This document shows positions 45,093 to 54,311 of a stretch of 64,000 bases of DNA, in pieces. A program made the position numbers and the translations under genes. The notes under the pieces are model-generated. The model searched no databases. It was not told the DNA's origin and saw only the letters and a program-made list of their open reading frames with translations. The stretch's first letter is position 1, and each line of letters begins with the position of its first letter. Origin of the DNA: an uncultured Lachnospiraceae bacterium (GTDB taxonomy: Bacteria; Bacillota; Clostridia; Lachnospirales; Lachnospiraceae); NCBI GenBank assembly GCA_900539175.1, contig UQAW01000014.1, forward strand, positions 3,750-67,749, written 5' to 3'.

Positions 45093-45986
45093 ATGCCACA
45101 GGATCTGAAAATGGAAACGTTTATTACTGTGTGTGATTATCGTAACATTACACGGGCCGCAAATGTTCTGGGTCTGACACAGCCTGCAGTATCCAGACAG
45201 ATGAAAAATCTGGAAGAGCATTATGGTGTTTCGCTGTTCCGATATGAGGGGAAGAAGTTGTTTCTTACCGCTGCCGGTGAAATCTTATATCGCTATGCAA
45301 AAGTGGCAAGAAGCGATGAAATCCGGATTCAGGAAAAATTAAAAGAGCAGACAGCAAAAACGCTTCGTCTTGGTTCCACCCCTACGCCCGGTGAGTTTAT
45401 GATACCGCAGATTCTCTCTGCTTATTTAAGGGAATATCCAATATCTGAGGTTCATATGACCATTCATAATACGGAGGCGCTTCTTGAAAAACTGGACCTT
45501 GGGGAAATTGATCTTGCTGTTGTTGAAGGAAACTTTCCTAAAAAAGAGTATGAATATCTTTTCTTTTCGAATCAAAATTATGTCCCGGTATGTTCTAAGG
45601 GGCAGGAAGTGACTGGCGGTGCAATTGAAAATCTACTGTCTCATAGGCTGATTGTTCGGGAACCCGGTTCCGGGAACCGTGAAATATTGGAGTATAGTCT
45701 GATGCGCCACAATCTCTTACTGTCAGATTTTGCGGGAAAAATTGAAACAAATGATATTAAAGTACAGAAGGCATTGGTGGGACAAGGCTGCGGAATTGCT
45801 TTCCTTTTTGAAACAGTAATCGAGAATGAAGAAAGTCTGAAAGTGATTCCGATAGATGACTTTCCGCTCCAACATGAAATCAACCTTGTTTGGAGAAAAA
45901 ACAGTATTTTTCAGGAGGAATTTCTGGAACTGGCACGGTATTTTGCAGAGCACACGAGTATAGATTCAGAAAACTCTATCGGATAA
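45093..45986 (+). CDS. LysR-family transcriptional regulator
   Basis: The 297-residue protein has an N-terminal helix-turn-helix (FITVCDYRNITRAANVLGLT QPAVSRQMK region) and a periplasmic-binding-like effector domain (~90-290). The frame is open from a TTG at 45060, but the ATG at 45093 behind GAGGTGAGG is preferred. It is divergent from the split chromate transporter and probably controls it; some LysR proteins next to CHR genes respond to oxyanions, but the effector is unknown here. Confidence 0.93.
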   Translation: MPQDLKMETFITVCDYRNITRAANVLGLTQPAVSRQMKNLEEHYGVSLFRYEGKKLFLTAAGEILYRYAKVARSDEIRIQEKLKEQTAKTLRLGSTPTPGEFMIPQILSAYLREYPISEVHMTIHNTEALLEKLDLGEIDLAVVEGNFPKKEYEYLFFSNQNYVPVCSKGQEVTGGAIENLLSHRLIVREPGSGNREILEYSLMRHNLLLSDFAGKIETNDIKVQKALVGQGCGIAFLFETVIENEESLKVIPIDDFPLQHEINLVWRKNSIFQEEFLELARYFAEHTSIDSENSIG

Positions 45987-46008
45987 ATATCAAAGTCCTG
46001 CGGTACAG

Positions 46009-46035
46009 TATGCGGCGCTGTTTCAGCGCCGCATA
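46009..46035. terminator. hairpin between the convergent LysR and DUF305 genes
   Basis: TATGCGGCGCTG and its complement form a perfect 12-bp stem with loop TTT. The right arm contains the last codons of the DUF305 gene. No U-tract follows on either side. Confidence 0.55.
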
Positions 46036-46760
46036 TGTTGCAGAAGCTGCTGCATCTGCATAATCCCCCGTTTTTGTGAAGTGATAATTGCATCCAGAAT
46101 AGGGCAGAGTTCCGGGCAGATATCATGTTGCAGGGTGTTTTGTGACATTTCGATTGCTCCCCAGTGATGAGGAATCATTTCCCGCATAAAATCAGCACTG
46201 ATCTGATTGTTTGCACAGGCAGTTCCCATGTCTGTAAACATTGTTTTCATGATTTGATCAATTCTGCGCTGATAGAGGAAGAGATCCCTTTCGGAATTGG
46301 TGAGGTGACTGCAGGTGCAGAGAATATCCTGCATATTTTTGATACTCTGCGTCTGTTCTGATATGATGTTGGAGGCAATCTTACGCAGCGGAACACATGT
46401 CGTATAGGTCAGGATATTATATGACATTTCGATTGCAGCTTTATGATGAGGAATCATTTGGACAATAAAATTATGAGAAATGCTGTCACTTAAGTCTGCT
46501 TCAGTCATTTTCTGTATCATAGTGTCCAGAATCTGATAAAATTGAAATAGATACGCTTTTGTATTATCATGTAATCGAGATAAATGATTGATAGGGACTC
46601 CTTTTAGATATTCTTGTTTTCTGTTATCATATGCAGCGAGTGTATTGTCCCATTCACATTTCACCAAATGACTTGCCTGAATTTCCATCTGCTGTGTTGT
46701 CGTCAATCGACGTAACCACCGCTGCGCCTCATTCCTCCGCCTTGCAGACTGAAAATTCAT
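46023..46760 (-). CDS. DUF305 protein with two ferritin-like repeats
   Basis: The 245-residue protein contains the DUF305 signature twice: FIVQMIPHHKAAIEMS (~100-115) and FMREMIPHHWGAIEMS (~200-215). The repeated HH and E residues suggest metal binding; related proteins are associated with copper and other metal stress. No signal peptide is seen, unlike many DUF305 proteins. The ribosome site of the first ATG is weak, so a later start is possible. It converges with the LysR gene; the chromate transporter nearby hints at a metal-related locus (inference). Confidence 0.8.
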   Translation of the reverse strand: MNFQSARRRNEAQRWLRRLTTTQQMEIQASHLVKCEWDNTLAAYDNRKQEYLKGVPINHLSRLHDNTKAYLFQFYQILDTMIQKMTEADLSDSISHNFIVQMIPHHKAAIEMSYNILTYTTCVPLRKIASNIISEQTQSIKNMQDILCTCSHLTNSERDLFLYQRRIDQIMKTMFTDMGTACANNQISADFMREMIPHHWGAIEMSQNTLQHDICPELCPILDAIITSQKRGIMQMQQLLQHMRR

Positions 46761-47007
46761 TCTTCGTTACTTGGCTGCCAGTGAACGGGACAGTACACTA
46801 GAGGAAAATCACTATCCATGTAATCAGATCTTTGAGATAATAAGAGTCTTCAGTAAGGTATGAGTTTACCGACTGGAGGCTTATTTTTAAGTGTATTTAT
46901 GGTTTGGATGTTTTTTCGGAGAAGATTTTATATCGAAAGGCAGGAAAAAGAAAATGAATTTAAGGATTTTTTCATAATTTCCCTGTTATACTTTCACATG
47001 AAAACAA
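46761..47007. other. intergenic region with hairpin and short open frame
   Basis: The region holds a hairpin at about 46847-46887 (GTCTTCAGTAAG with TTTACCGACTGGAGGC, partial pairing) followed by TTATTTTT, which could terminate rightward transcripts. A 60-codon frame from 46860 begins inside this hairpin and lacks a good ribosome site, so it is not called. No clear promoter for either flanking gene was found. Confidence 0.35.
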
Positions 47008-47079
47008 CAGGCGATTACGGAACGCTTCCGAAGCCGGTTTAGAGATTCGGGATTCAGGAAGAGTTTTGCAATCGTCTGG
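47008..47079. repeat. palindromic repeat (CGATTG family, copy 2)
   Basis: It opens CAGGCGATTACGGAACGCTT, has the same GGTTTAGAGATTCG centre as copy 1 at 30730, and ends GGAAGAGTTTTGCAATCGTC. It abuts the ABC permease gene start (27 bases away). Confidence 0.6.
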
Positions 47080-47105
47080 AAAAAACAATTATGAAAGGAA
47101 AAAGT

Positions 47106-49487
47106 ATGGTACGGAAAATATTAAAAAAAGATATAAGGCGCAGAAAAAGCGTGAATATCATTTTATTCTTATTCATTACACTGGCCTCTGTCTTTCTGTC
47201 AAGCAGTATGAATAATATCCTGGTAGTGTCATCTGCAGTCAGTTACTACATGGATTATGCAAATGTGCCGGATGTGAATCTGCTCCTGGATGGAACGGAC
47301 GAGAAGGCGGAGATTGACCATTGGCTGATGGAAGAAGCGCCGGGTGTATTATCGTATGATTATAATACGGTGCTGAGGCTTACGGAAAAGAATATTTTGA
47401 TTCAGAGGGAAGACGGAGACGTTATTCTGGATTCCGGGGGAGCAAATTTGTTTCTCGGAACGATGGATAGTTCTTATTGCAAAGTATTTGATCAGGATGG
47501 AAAGACGTTCCGCCTCAATTCCGGTGAGATTGCCATGACACAGCATATGATGGATCGAAATCATCTGACCCCGGGAGATTGCCTTACAATAAAAACAGGA
47601 GATACGGTACAAAAACTGGTTTTAAAGCTGGCAATCAAGGATGCCGCTTATGGAAATGAGATGGCAGGTATGAACCGGATGATCATAAGCGAAGCGGATT
47701 ATATGAGACTTACAGAAGATGAGAGTTCGGATCTTGTGGGGTTATATTATATAGATACAAGAGAGGAAGCTGCTTTTAACCGTGAGTTAAATAACCAGGC
47801 ATTTTCCACAATTATGAATGCAATCAGCAGAAACACTTATACATTAGCTTACTCATTTGATATGATTGTGGCAGCGTTACTAATTCTCATCGGCGTTTGT
47901 CTGATTTTGATTGCGCTTCTGGTGCTGCGTTTTACACTTGTATTCACAATTGAGGAGGATTACCGGGAAATCGGAATTATGAAGGCTATGGGATTGAAAA
48001 ATTTGGCAATCCGGAAATTGTATCTGGGTAAATATGCAGTACTTGTGACAGCAGGAGCTGTTCTGGGAATGGGAATCAGCATTCCGGTAGGGTCACTGAT
48101 GATTGCGGGTGTCGATCAGAATATGATTATGAAAGACGGTGGTGCAAACTTATGGATTAATATCGGGTGTACCATTCTGATTATCGTCTGCGTTTTGGCG
48201 TTTTGCGGTAATTGTACAAGGAGATTGAATAAGATTTCTGCTATCTCGGCAATCAGAGGCGGGCAGACTGGGGAACGGTATCGCAGACGGGCAGGGATGC
48301 GCCTGCATAACAGGCGGAAAATGCCGGTAACGGTATTTCTCGGGATGAATGATATCTTAAGTCATGTCAGGCGTTTTCTGGTTTTGATGGTCACGTTTAG
48401 TGTCAGTTTTCTTTTGATAACTATACCGCTCAATACATTGAATACGATGCAGGGAAAGAAGATTGTGGATAGATTTTTATTGGATCCTGAAAGTGCGGTC
48501 TATCTGAGAAATATCGAGAAAGAGGGAGAGCAAAGTTATCATGACAAGGCCGAACTGGAGGCGGGATTACGGCGGGTGGAACTGGAGATGAAAGAAAAAG
48601 GGTATGATGCCAGTCTTACTGCTTTGCCTATTTATTTCTTTTGTTTTGAGGAACCGGAGCGTGATATCAAATGCAGGCTTGTGACAATTCAGGTGCCTGG
48701 TCCAAATCAGGATTATCTGACCTATCAGGAAGGGAAAGCTCCGCTGTTGAGCAACGAAATTGCTTTTTCTCAAAATGTCATGAACCAAAATGAATGGAAA
48801 GTCGGAGATATCGTGGAGACAGTTGCCGGAGGTGAGCGTAAGGAGCTTCTGATCACCGGGACATACTCCGATTATATGCAGCTTGGCTACAGTGCAAGGC
48901 TGAATCCGGAGATTGATTGCAGTGAGGAAAGAGTTTTTGAATATTGGAACATTATGGTGGATCTGGATACGGAGAAATCTCAGGAAGAACTTGCGCTGGA
49001 ACTGAGCCAGCAGTTTCCTGATTATGAATGGAATACAGCGCAGGAAATTGTGGACCGTAACGTGGGTGGAGTTCAGGAAACTCTGAAAAAGATGCTGCAT
49101 CCTATGACTGCAATGTTATGTGCGGTGATTATGTTGATTACGTTTTTGATGGAACGCCTCTTTATCGTAAGGGAAAAGGGGGAGATTGCCATGATGAAGA
49201 GTATGGGATATAAGAACCGTGCTATCCGGTTATGGCAGATCATTCGTATGGCAGGGGTGGCGCTTGTTTCTATGGTAGTTGCTGTTCCGCTCTCGCTGGC
49301 AAGTAACCGGTGGGTGTTGAAACCTATTTTCGGAATTATGGGAGCGGACGTGGAGATTCAGGTAGTGCCGTGGCAGGTATATGGTGTATACCCAGGTATT
49401 TTGCTGCTTGGGATTATCATTGCTGCCGCAGCAGCAACTGCTGTGGTTAAAAAAGTAAACATCAGGGAATTAAGTGTTCTGGAATAG
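47106..49487 (+). CDS. ABC transporter permease, FtsX/MacB type
   Basis: The ~793-residue membrane protein has an N-terminal helix (~18-40), a large extracytoplasmic region, three helices (~255-385), a second helix and external domain (~435-665) and three final helices (~670-790), that is two FtsX modules. EIGIMKAMGLKNLAIRKLYL and EIAMMKSMGYKNRAIRLWQI are the coupling-helix motifs of each module. The start is taken at ATG 47106 behind AAAGGA; ATG 47091 is in frame but has a weaker ribosome site. The ATPase, response regulator and kinase follow. Such sets in Bacillota sense and remove cell-wall antibiotics or lantibiotics; the substrate is unknown. Confidence 0.9.
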   Translation: MVRKILKKDIRRRKSVNIILFLFITLASVFLSSSMNNILVVSSAVSYYMDYANVPDVNLLLDGTDEKAEIDHWLMEEAPGVLSYDYNTVLRLTEKNILIQREDGDVILDSGGANLFLGTMDSSYCKVFDQDGKTFRLNSGEIAMTQHMMDRNHLTPGDCLTIKTGDTVQKLVLKLAIKDAAYGNEMAGMNRMIISEADYMRLTEDESSDLVGLYYIDTREEAAFNRELNNQAFSTIMNAISRNTYTLAYSFDMIVAALLILIGVCLILIALLVLRFTLVFTIEEDYREIGIMKAMGLKNLAIRKLYLGKYAVLVTAGAVLGMGISIPVGSLMIAGVDQNMIMKDGGANLWINIGCTILIIVCVLAFCGNCTRRLNKISAISAIRGGQTGERYRRRAGMRLHNRRKMPVTVFLGMNDILSHVRRFLVLMVTFSVSFLLITIPLNTLNTMQGKKIVDRFLLDPESAVYLRNIEKEGEQSYHDKAELEAGLRRVELEMKEKGYDASLTALPIYFFCFEEPERDIKCRLVTIQVPGPNQDYLTYQEGKAPLLSNEIAFSQNVMNQNEWKVGDIVETVAGGERKELLITGTYSDYMQLGYSARLNPEIDCSEERVFEYWNIMVDLDTEKSQEELALELSQQFPDYEWNTAQEIVDRNVGGVQETLKKMLHPMTAMLCAVIMLITFLMERLFIVREKGEIAMMKSMGYKNRAIRLWQIIRMAGVALVSMVVAVPLSLASNRWVLKPIFGIMGADVEIQVVPWQVYGVYPGILLLGIIIAAAAATAVVKKVNIRELSVLE

Positions 49488-49496
49488 GAGGAAGCG

Positions 49497-50267
49497 ATGG
49501 GCGCATTAAAGGTATCAAATTTATGTAAAACATATATTATCAATAAACGTCAGAATAATGTTTTGAGAAATGTAAATCTGACCATTGAAGAAGGAGAAAT
49601 GGTCGCTGTTATGGGACCTTCCGGCTCAGGAAAAACGACACTGCTTTATACGGTAAGCGGAATGGATGAAGTAACAGCCGGTAAGGTGGATTTTTTCGGC
49701 AGGGAAATGACTGCATTGAAGCCAAATGAAATGAGTGACTTACGGCTGGACCAGATGGGCTTTGTTTTTCAGCAGATGTATATGCTGAAAAATCTTTCCA
49801 TATATGATAATATTATACTGCCAGCCTACCATTCTTCTGCCGGCAGGACTCAGGAAGGAAGAAGAGGGATTAACGACCGTGCAAGAGTATTGATGCAGAA
49901 ACTCGGTATCAGTGAAATTGCTGAAAATGATATCAATGAGGTTTCCGGCGGTCAGCTTCAGCGTGCCTGTATCTGCAGGAGTATGATTAATAATCCGAAA
50001 ATTATTTTTGCAGATGAACCCACAGGAGCCCTGAATAAGCAGAATTCTATCGAAGTGATGGAGGAACTGAACCGGATCAATCAGGAAGGAACCAGTATTC
50101 TGCTTGTGACTCATGATATGAAAGTGGCTTCCAGATGCGAACGGGTATTATATATTGAGGACGGTGATGTCCGGGAAGAAATCCTGCTTGGTAAATGGAC
50201 AAAAACTCAGGATTTCAGGGAACGTGAGAGAAGGCTGAATGATTGGCTGGTAAAATTAGGATGGTAG
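49497..50267 (+). CDS. ABC transporter ATP-binding protein, MacB/Bce type
   Basis: The 256-residue ATPase has Walker A GPSGSGKTT, Q-loop FVFQQMYML, signature VSGGQLQRACICRSM and Walker B IIFADEPTGALN, with H-loop LVTHD. It starts 9 bases after the permease behind GGAGG. A C-terminal extension (~225-256) ends in REREERR-like charged residues. It powers the two-module permease upstream. Confidence 0.96.
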   Translation: MGALKVSNLCKTYIINKRQNNVLRNVNLTIEEGEMVAVMGPSGSGKTTLLYTVSGMDEVTAGKVDFFGREMTALKPNEMSDLRLDQMGFVFQQMYMLKNLSIYDNIILPAYHSSAGRTQEGRRGINDRARVLMQKLGISEIAENDINEVSGGQLQRACICRSMINNPKIIFADEPTGALNKQNSIEVMEELNRINQEGTSILLVTHDMKVASRCERVLYIEDGDVREEILLGKWTKTQDFRERERRLNDWLVKLGW

Positions 50268-50288
50268 GATAAGATATGAGGTGAGAAG

Positions 50289-50969
50289 ATGAAAGACATC
50301 TTGTTAGTGGAGGATCATGGAGAACTTGCAGAATTGCTGACAGCGTTTCTTGAGAGGGCGGGATATTTGGTCTGTCATGTGAGTTCAGGAGAAGAGGCAG
50401 TTTCATATCTGGAAGGAAGTTCTGCAAAACTTATGCTCCTTGACATCATGCTGCCCGGTATGGATGGGTTTGCCGTATGCAGGGCAGTAAGGGAACGGTG
50501 GAATCTGCCGATTCTGATTATGAGTGCCAGGTCGGCAAGGACGGATAAGTTAAGCGGGTACGAGTTAGGGGCTGATGATTATATGGAAAAACCGGTAGAC
50601 CCCGATATCCTGACAGCCAAAGTACGCGCATTATTACAGCGGACTTACGGTGTTACCGTGGAAAACTCCCTTTTGCTATCTGGTGATATTACCCTGGACC
50701 AGAATGCCAGAAAAGCATATTTGGGCGGGGAATTATTGGAACTGAATGTCAAGGAATACAAATTGTTACAGTTATTTGTACAAAATCCAGGAAAAACATT
50801 GCGGAAAGAATACATTTTTAATGAGATTTGGGGAATGGACAGCTTTAGTGAAAATCAGACACTGACGGTTCATGTGAAGATGCTGCGCACGAAGATCGAA
50901 GAGAATCCCAAAGAGCCGAAAAGAATACAGACTGTCTGGGGAGTGGGTTACCGTTATGAAGAATTATAA
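50289..50969 (+). CDS. OmpR-family response regulator
   Basis: The 226-residue protein has a receiver with phosphoacceptor Asp52 (KLMLLDIMLPGMDG) and acidic pocket ED at 8-9, and a C-terminal winged helix (~130-226) ending TVWGVGYRYEE. It starts 21 bases after the ATPase and its end overlaps the kinase gene by 14 bases, so regulator and kinase are made together. It probably controls the ABC genes upstream. Confidence 0.96.
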   Translation: MKDILLVEDHGELAELLTAFLERAGYLVCHVSSGEEAVSYLEGSSAKLMLLDIMLPGMDGFAVCRAVRERWNLPILIMSARSARTDKLSGYELGADDYMEKPVDPDILTAKVRALLQRTYGVTVENSLLLSGDITLDQNARKAYLGGELLELNVKEYKLLQLFVQNPGKTLRKEYIFNEIWGMDSFSENQTLTVHVKMLRTKIEENPKEPKRIQTVWGVGYRYEEL

Positions 50970-52230
50970 TCGTTTGATTGGAATTTCTGTAATCGTTTAT
51001 CTGCTGCTTGCGGTTGGAGCCGGATATGGATTCCACACCATCACAATAGAACATGGAAGTCTCTATAAACTGGAAATCAATCGTATCTACAACAGCTTAT
51101 CCGGGGGAACTTCTCTGGATAAGCTTGATTTGTGTTCTTATGAATTTGTTAAGCAAGTTTCCTACTTGCCATTGGAAGAGATGGGGCAGAAAGAGAAAAC
51201 CGATGCCTTTTTTTCGGAAAAGAACCGGATGCGGATGGAATTGAAACCACTATTTGGAGCTCAGAAATTATGTGGGATCCTGCGTTTTGATTATATAGAA
51301 GCTGAAGTCTGGATACAGCCGGTTCTGGTATATCTGGAAAGTATGCTTGCAGTTATGGAAGTGTTTCTGCTTGTGATTTTACTGTATCTTAAGTATCGGG
51401 TATTAAAACCATTCCATCAGATGTGTGAATTGCCTTATGAACTGGCACATGGTCACCTGAAAGGGATTATAAAAGAAGAGAAAAATCAGTTTTTTTCCAG
51501 ATTTATATGGGGAATCGGTCAGCTGAAAGATTCACTGGATACTGTAAAAAAGCGGCAGTTGGAGCTGGAAAAAGAGAAAAAGACCATGCTGTTGTCACTG
51601 TCTCATGATATCAAAACGCCTCTTAATACGATTAAGCTATATGGGAAGGCTTTGGAGGAAAATATTTACGGAGACGAGAAGATGAAACGGCAGGCGGCGC
51701 ATCAGATCGGAGAAAAGGCGTCAGAGATTGAACATTATGTGGAACAGATTATGAAGAATGCCAGGGAGGATATTCTGGACATTCAGGTCAGAACGGGTGA
51801 TTTTTATCTGAAGGATCTGATGGAGAAAGTCCTTGCTACTTATGCAGAAAAGTGCAGGGTCCGGATGGTGGATCTGATGATTGCATCCTATGAGAATCGT
51901 TTGCTGAAAGGGGATTTGGAACGGGCGGTTGAGGTGTTTGAGAATCTTTTTGAAAACGCATTCAAATACGGAGATGGCAGAAGCATCCGGATTACGTTTT
52001 ATGAGGAGGATTACTGTCAGTTGATCCGCATCTATAACACGGGGGACCCGGTCACAGATAATGAGTTTAATCATATTTTCGAAAGTTTTTTTCGCGCTGC
52101 AAACAGTGACGGTATCCAGGGAAATGGACTGGGATTATATATCTGCCGGGAGATCATGCGGAAAATGGGCGGAGAAATTTTTGCGCAAAAGGATGAGAAG
52201 GGGATGGCGTTCGTTCTGGTTTTTCGATGA
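50956..52230 (+). CDS. sensor histidine kinase
   Basis: The 424-residue kinase has two membrane helices (~7-27 and ~128-147) around a ~100-residue sensor region, a HAMP-like linker, the phosphorylated His217 in SLSHDIKTPLN, and the ATPase domain with N box FENAFKYG and G2 box GNGLGLYICREI. The sensor loop is longer than in the intramembrane-sensing BceS type, so it may bind a ligand itself rather than rely only on the transporter. It overlaps the regulator gene. Confidence 0.95.
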   Translation: MKNYNRLIGISVIVYLLLAVGAGYGFHTITIEHGSLYKLEINRIYNSLSGGTSLDKLDLCSYEFVKQVSYLPLEEMGQKEKTDAFFSEKNRMRMELKPLFGAQKLCGILRFDYIEAEVWIQPVLVYLESMLAVMEVFLLVILLYLKYRVLKPFHQMCELPYELAHGHLKGIIKEEKNQFFSRFIWGIGQLKDSLDTVKKRQLELEKEKKTMLLSLSHDIKTPLNTIKLYGKALEENIYGDEKMKRQAAHQIGEKASEIEHYVEQIMKNAREDILDIQVRTGDFYLKDLMEKVLATYAEKCRVRMVDLMIASYENRLLKGDLERAVEVFENLFENAFKYGDGRSIRITFYEEDYCQLIRIYNTGDPVTDNEFNHIFESFFRAANSDGIQGNGLGLYICREIMRKMGGEIFAQKDEKGMAFVLVFR

Positions 52231-52251
52231 GTTGCAGATGAAATATTGACA

Positions 52252-52490
52252 TTTTTTTTGTACTATGATAAGTTAAGTGAGAGAAATGAATGAATACCAG
52301 AGAACGTTGAAAAAGTACATAGGATGATAAAACTTGATGCTTACGAAGGGGTGAGTGTTGAAGCTTTGTTTATAAGATACCCCTGTGCAGATAAAAGTTT
52401 GAGGCGGATGAGGTACATGAAAAAATAGTGACGGCCGACAGTGAGTATGAGGAAGAGCAGGTGAAACAGAGTTTTCCCTGTTCTTTTTGT
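52252..52490 (+). promoter_or_regulatory. structured leader with terminator upstream of the AGCS gene
   Basis: The 388-base gap before the symporter gene contains nested pairings: AAACTT/AAGTTT (about 52299-52371), AGGGGT (52327-52332) with ACCCCT (52358-52363), and a terminal hairpin GAGCAGG (52455-52461) with CCTGTTC (52477-52483) followed by TTTTTGTTTT. This is the layout of a riboswitch or attenuator. It does not match the glycine riboswitch pattern expected for this transporter family, nor another class I know. TTGACA at 52246 may be the -35 box, but the -10 box is poor. Confidence 0.45.
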
Positions 52491-52618
52491 TTTATCAGAC
52501 AGCAGATGCTATGAAGTGTGAGGAGGTGAACAAAGAGACCATTTTTATATGGATTCTGAAAGAGGGTATTTGTTCAGAGAGCGTTTGATACATGACAGAG
52601 AAGGAGGAGATAGTAACT

Positions 52619-54109
52619 ATGGTTGAATTGATTACAGAGATCAACAGTAAAGTCAATGATTTTGTCTGGGGAATTCCCATGTTGGTTTTGCTGGTGGGAA
52701 CTGGTATTTTGATGACGGTATTGACGAAGGTATTCCAGATTTCGCATATTGGATATTGGATGAAACATACGTTAGGCAGTATCTTTACAGACAAGCATAT
52801 CACGAAACACACAAAGGAGGGGGATCAGTCGATTTCCCAGTTTCAGTCTTTGTGTACCGCACTGGCAGCTACGATAGGAACCGGTAATATTGTCGGTGTG
52901 GCTTCTGCACTTCTATTCGGAGGTCCGGGTGCTATCTTCTGGATGTGGATCGTAGCGTTTTTTGGTATGATGACGAATTATTCCGAGAATGTTCTTGGTA
53001 TCTATTACCGCAAAAAGAATGAAAAAGGTGAGTGGAGCGGAGGTGCCATGTACTACCTTAAGGAAGGTCTTGGCTCGAAAGCGGGAATGAAACAGGTAGG
53101 TGCTGTATTAGCAGTCCTTTTTTCCGTATTCTGTCTGTTGGCTTCCTTCGGTATCGGCAATATGAGTCAGATTAATTCCATAGCCGGCAATATGAAAGCT
53201 GCTTTTGGTGTTCCGAATCTGGCTACCGGTCTGGTTTTGATGGTGCTTGCTGCATTGGTTATTCTGGGTGGTATTAAGAGAATTGCATCTGTGACAGAAA
53301 AGCTGGTGCCCTTTATGGCGATCCTTTATATTGTAGGTGCATTCGTAGTCTGTATTGTGCATATAGATCAGTTCGGTGCTGTATTTGCTGCAATATTTAA
53401 AGGCGCTTTCGCTATGAAAGCTGTCGGCGGCGGTATTGTCGGTTCGGGTCTTAAACTTGCAATTACCTGGGGAATGAAACGTGGTGTATTTTCTAATGAG
53501 GCAGGTCTTGGATCTTCCGTTATGGTTCATTCAAGTTCAAACGTAAAAGAGCCGGTTCGCCAGGGGATGTGGGGAATTTTCGAAGTATTTGCGGATACGA
53601 TTGTAGTATGTACGCTGACAGCATTTACGGTATTATCTTCCGGTCTGGTTGATCTGGGGACAGGGGCAGTGACCAGCAGTGCGGAAGGCTCGGCATTGGT
53701 TGGCGAAGCATTTGCCAGTGTTTTCGGAAAAGCAGGTCCGGCATTTATTGCTCTTGCAATCTTATTATTTGCATTTTCCACTGTTCTTGGATGGAGTCAC
53801 TATGGAACAAAAGCATTTGAATATCTCTTCGGTTCGAAGGCGACTATTATCTATCGTGTCATCTTTATCGTGTTTATTCTTGGAGGAGCAACGATGAGTC
53901 TGGATCTGGCATGGGATCTGTCTGATACGTTCAACGGGCTGATGGCAATTCCCAATCTGATTGGTGTTGTGACACTGTCTCCGATTGTCTGCAAGATTAC
54001 AAAGAATTATGTTGAACGGAGAATCAAAGGGAAAGATCTGAAGCCGATGTTGTCTGCATTTCCTGAGATTCAGGCCATGCAGGAAAAGAATCTGAATGAG
54101 AGTGACTGA
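52619..54109 (+). CDS. alanine/glycine:cation symporter (AGCS family)
   Basis: The ~496-residue protein takes up alanine or glycine with sodium. It has about ten membrane helices and the family signature ALAATIGTGNIVGVASALLFGG region near residue 85, also NEAGLGSSVMVH. The start at ATG 52619 follows AAGGAGG by 11 bases; an upstream in-frame ATG (52592) lies before that site. It stands alone behind the long leader, so its expression is probably regulated at RNA level. Confidence 0.95.
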   Translation: MVELITEINSKVNDFVWGIPMLVLLVGTGILMTVLTKVFQISHIGYWMKHTLGSIFTDKHITKHTKEGDQSISQFQSLCTALAATIGTGNIVGVASALLFGGPGAIFWMWIVAFFGMMTNYSENVLGIYYRKKNEKGEWSGGAMYYLKEGLGSKAGMKQVGAVLAVLFSVFCLLASFGIGNMSQINSIAGNMKAAFGVPNLATGLVLMVLAALVILGGIKRIASVTEKLVPFMAILYIVGAFVVCIVHIDQFGAVFAAIFKGAFAMKAVGGGIVGSGLKLAITWGMKRGVFSNEAGLGSSVMVHSSSNVKEPVRQGMWGIFEVFADTIVVCTLTAFTVLSSGLVDLGTGAVTSSAEGSALVGEAFASVFGKAGPAFIALAILLFAFSTVLGWSHYGTKAFEYLFGSKATIIYRVIFIVFILGGATMSLDLAWDLSDTFNGLMAIPNLIGVVTLSPIVCKITKNYVERRIKGKDLKPMLSAFPEIQAMQEKNLNESD

Positions 54110-54149
54110 GAATTATTTTTTTTATAATTGAGTAAAGAATTGTATAAAT

Positions 54150-54283
54150 CTCCAGACTGATGTAAGATATAGGATAATGCTTCATTGAGCGTTATTATTA
54201 TAGTCTTATAGCGTCTGGAGGTTTCGTTCGTTAGGAGATTACGAACTTCTTCGGGAGACTGCTTAAAGTTTTGCAATCGCCTG
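54150..54283. repeat. compound palindrome with partial CGATTG-family repeat (copy 3)
   Basis: CTCCAGAC (54150-54157) pairs with GTCTGGAG (54213-54220), with further nested pairing between them (TAAGA/TCTTA, GC-TTAT). Next to it, GTTCGT/ACGAAC forms a small hairpin and the element ends AAGTTTTGCAATCGCCTG (54266-54283), the end sequence of the repeats at 30730 and 47008. It fills most of the 202 bases between the symporter and HAD genes. Confidence 0.6.
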
Positions 54284-54311
54284 ATTTATTTTGTGGTAGT
54301 GAGGAGAAAAA

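Noticed and set aside
46860..47042. 60-codon plus-strand frame before the ABC permease
   Set aside because: It begins inside a hairpin, lacks a good ribosome site and runs into a palindromic repeat.
52300..52375. Glycine riboswitch before the AGCS symporter
   Set aside because: The conserved glycine aptamer core was not found, although CGAAGGGG is superficially similar.
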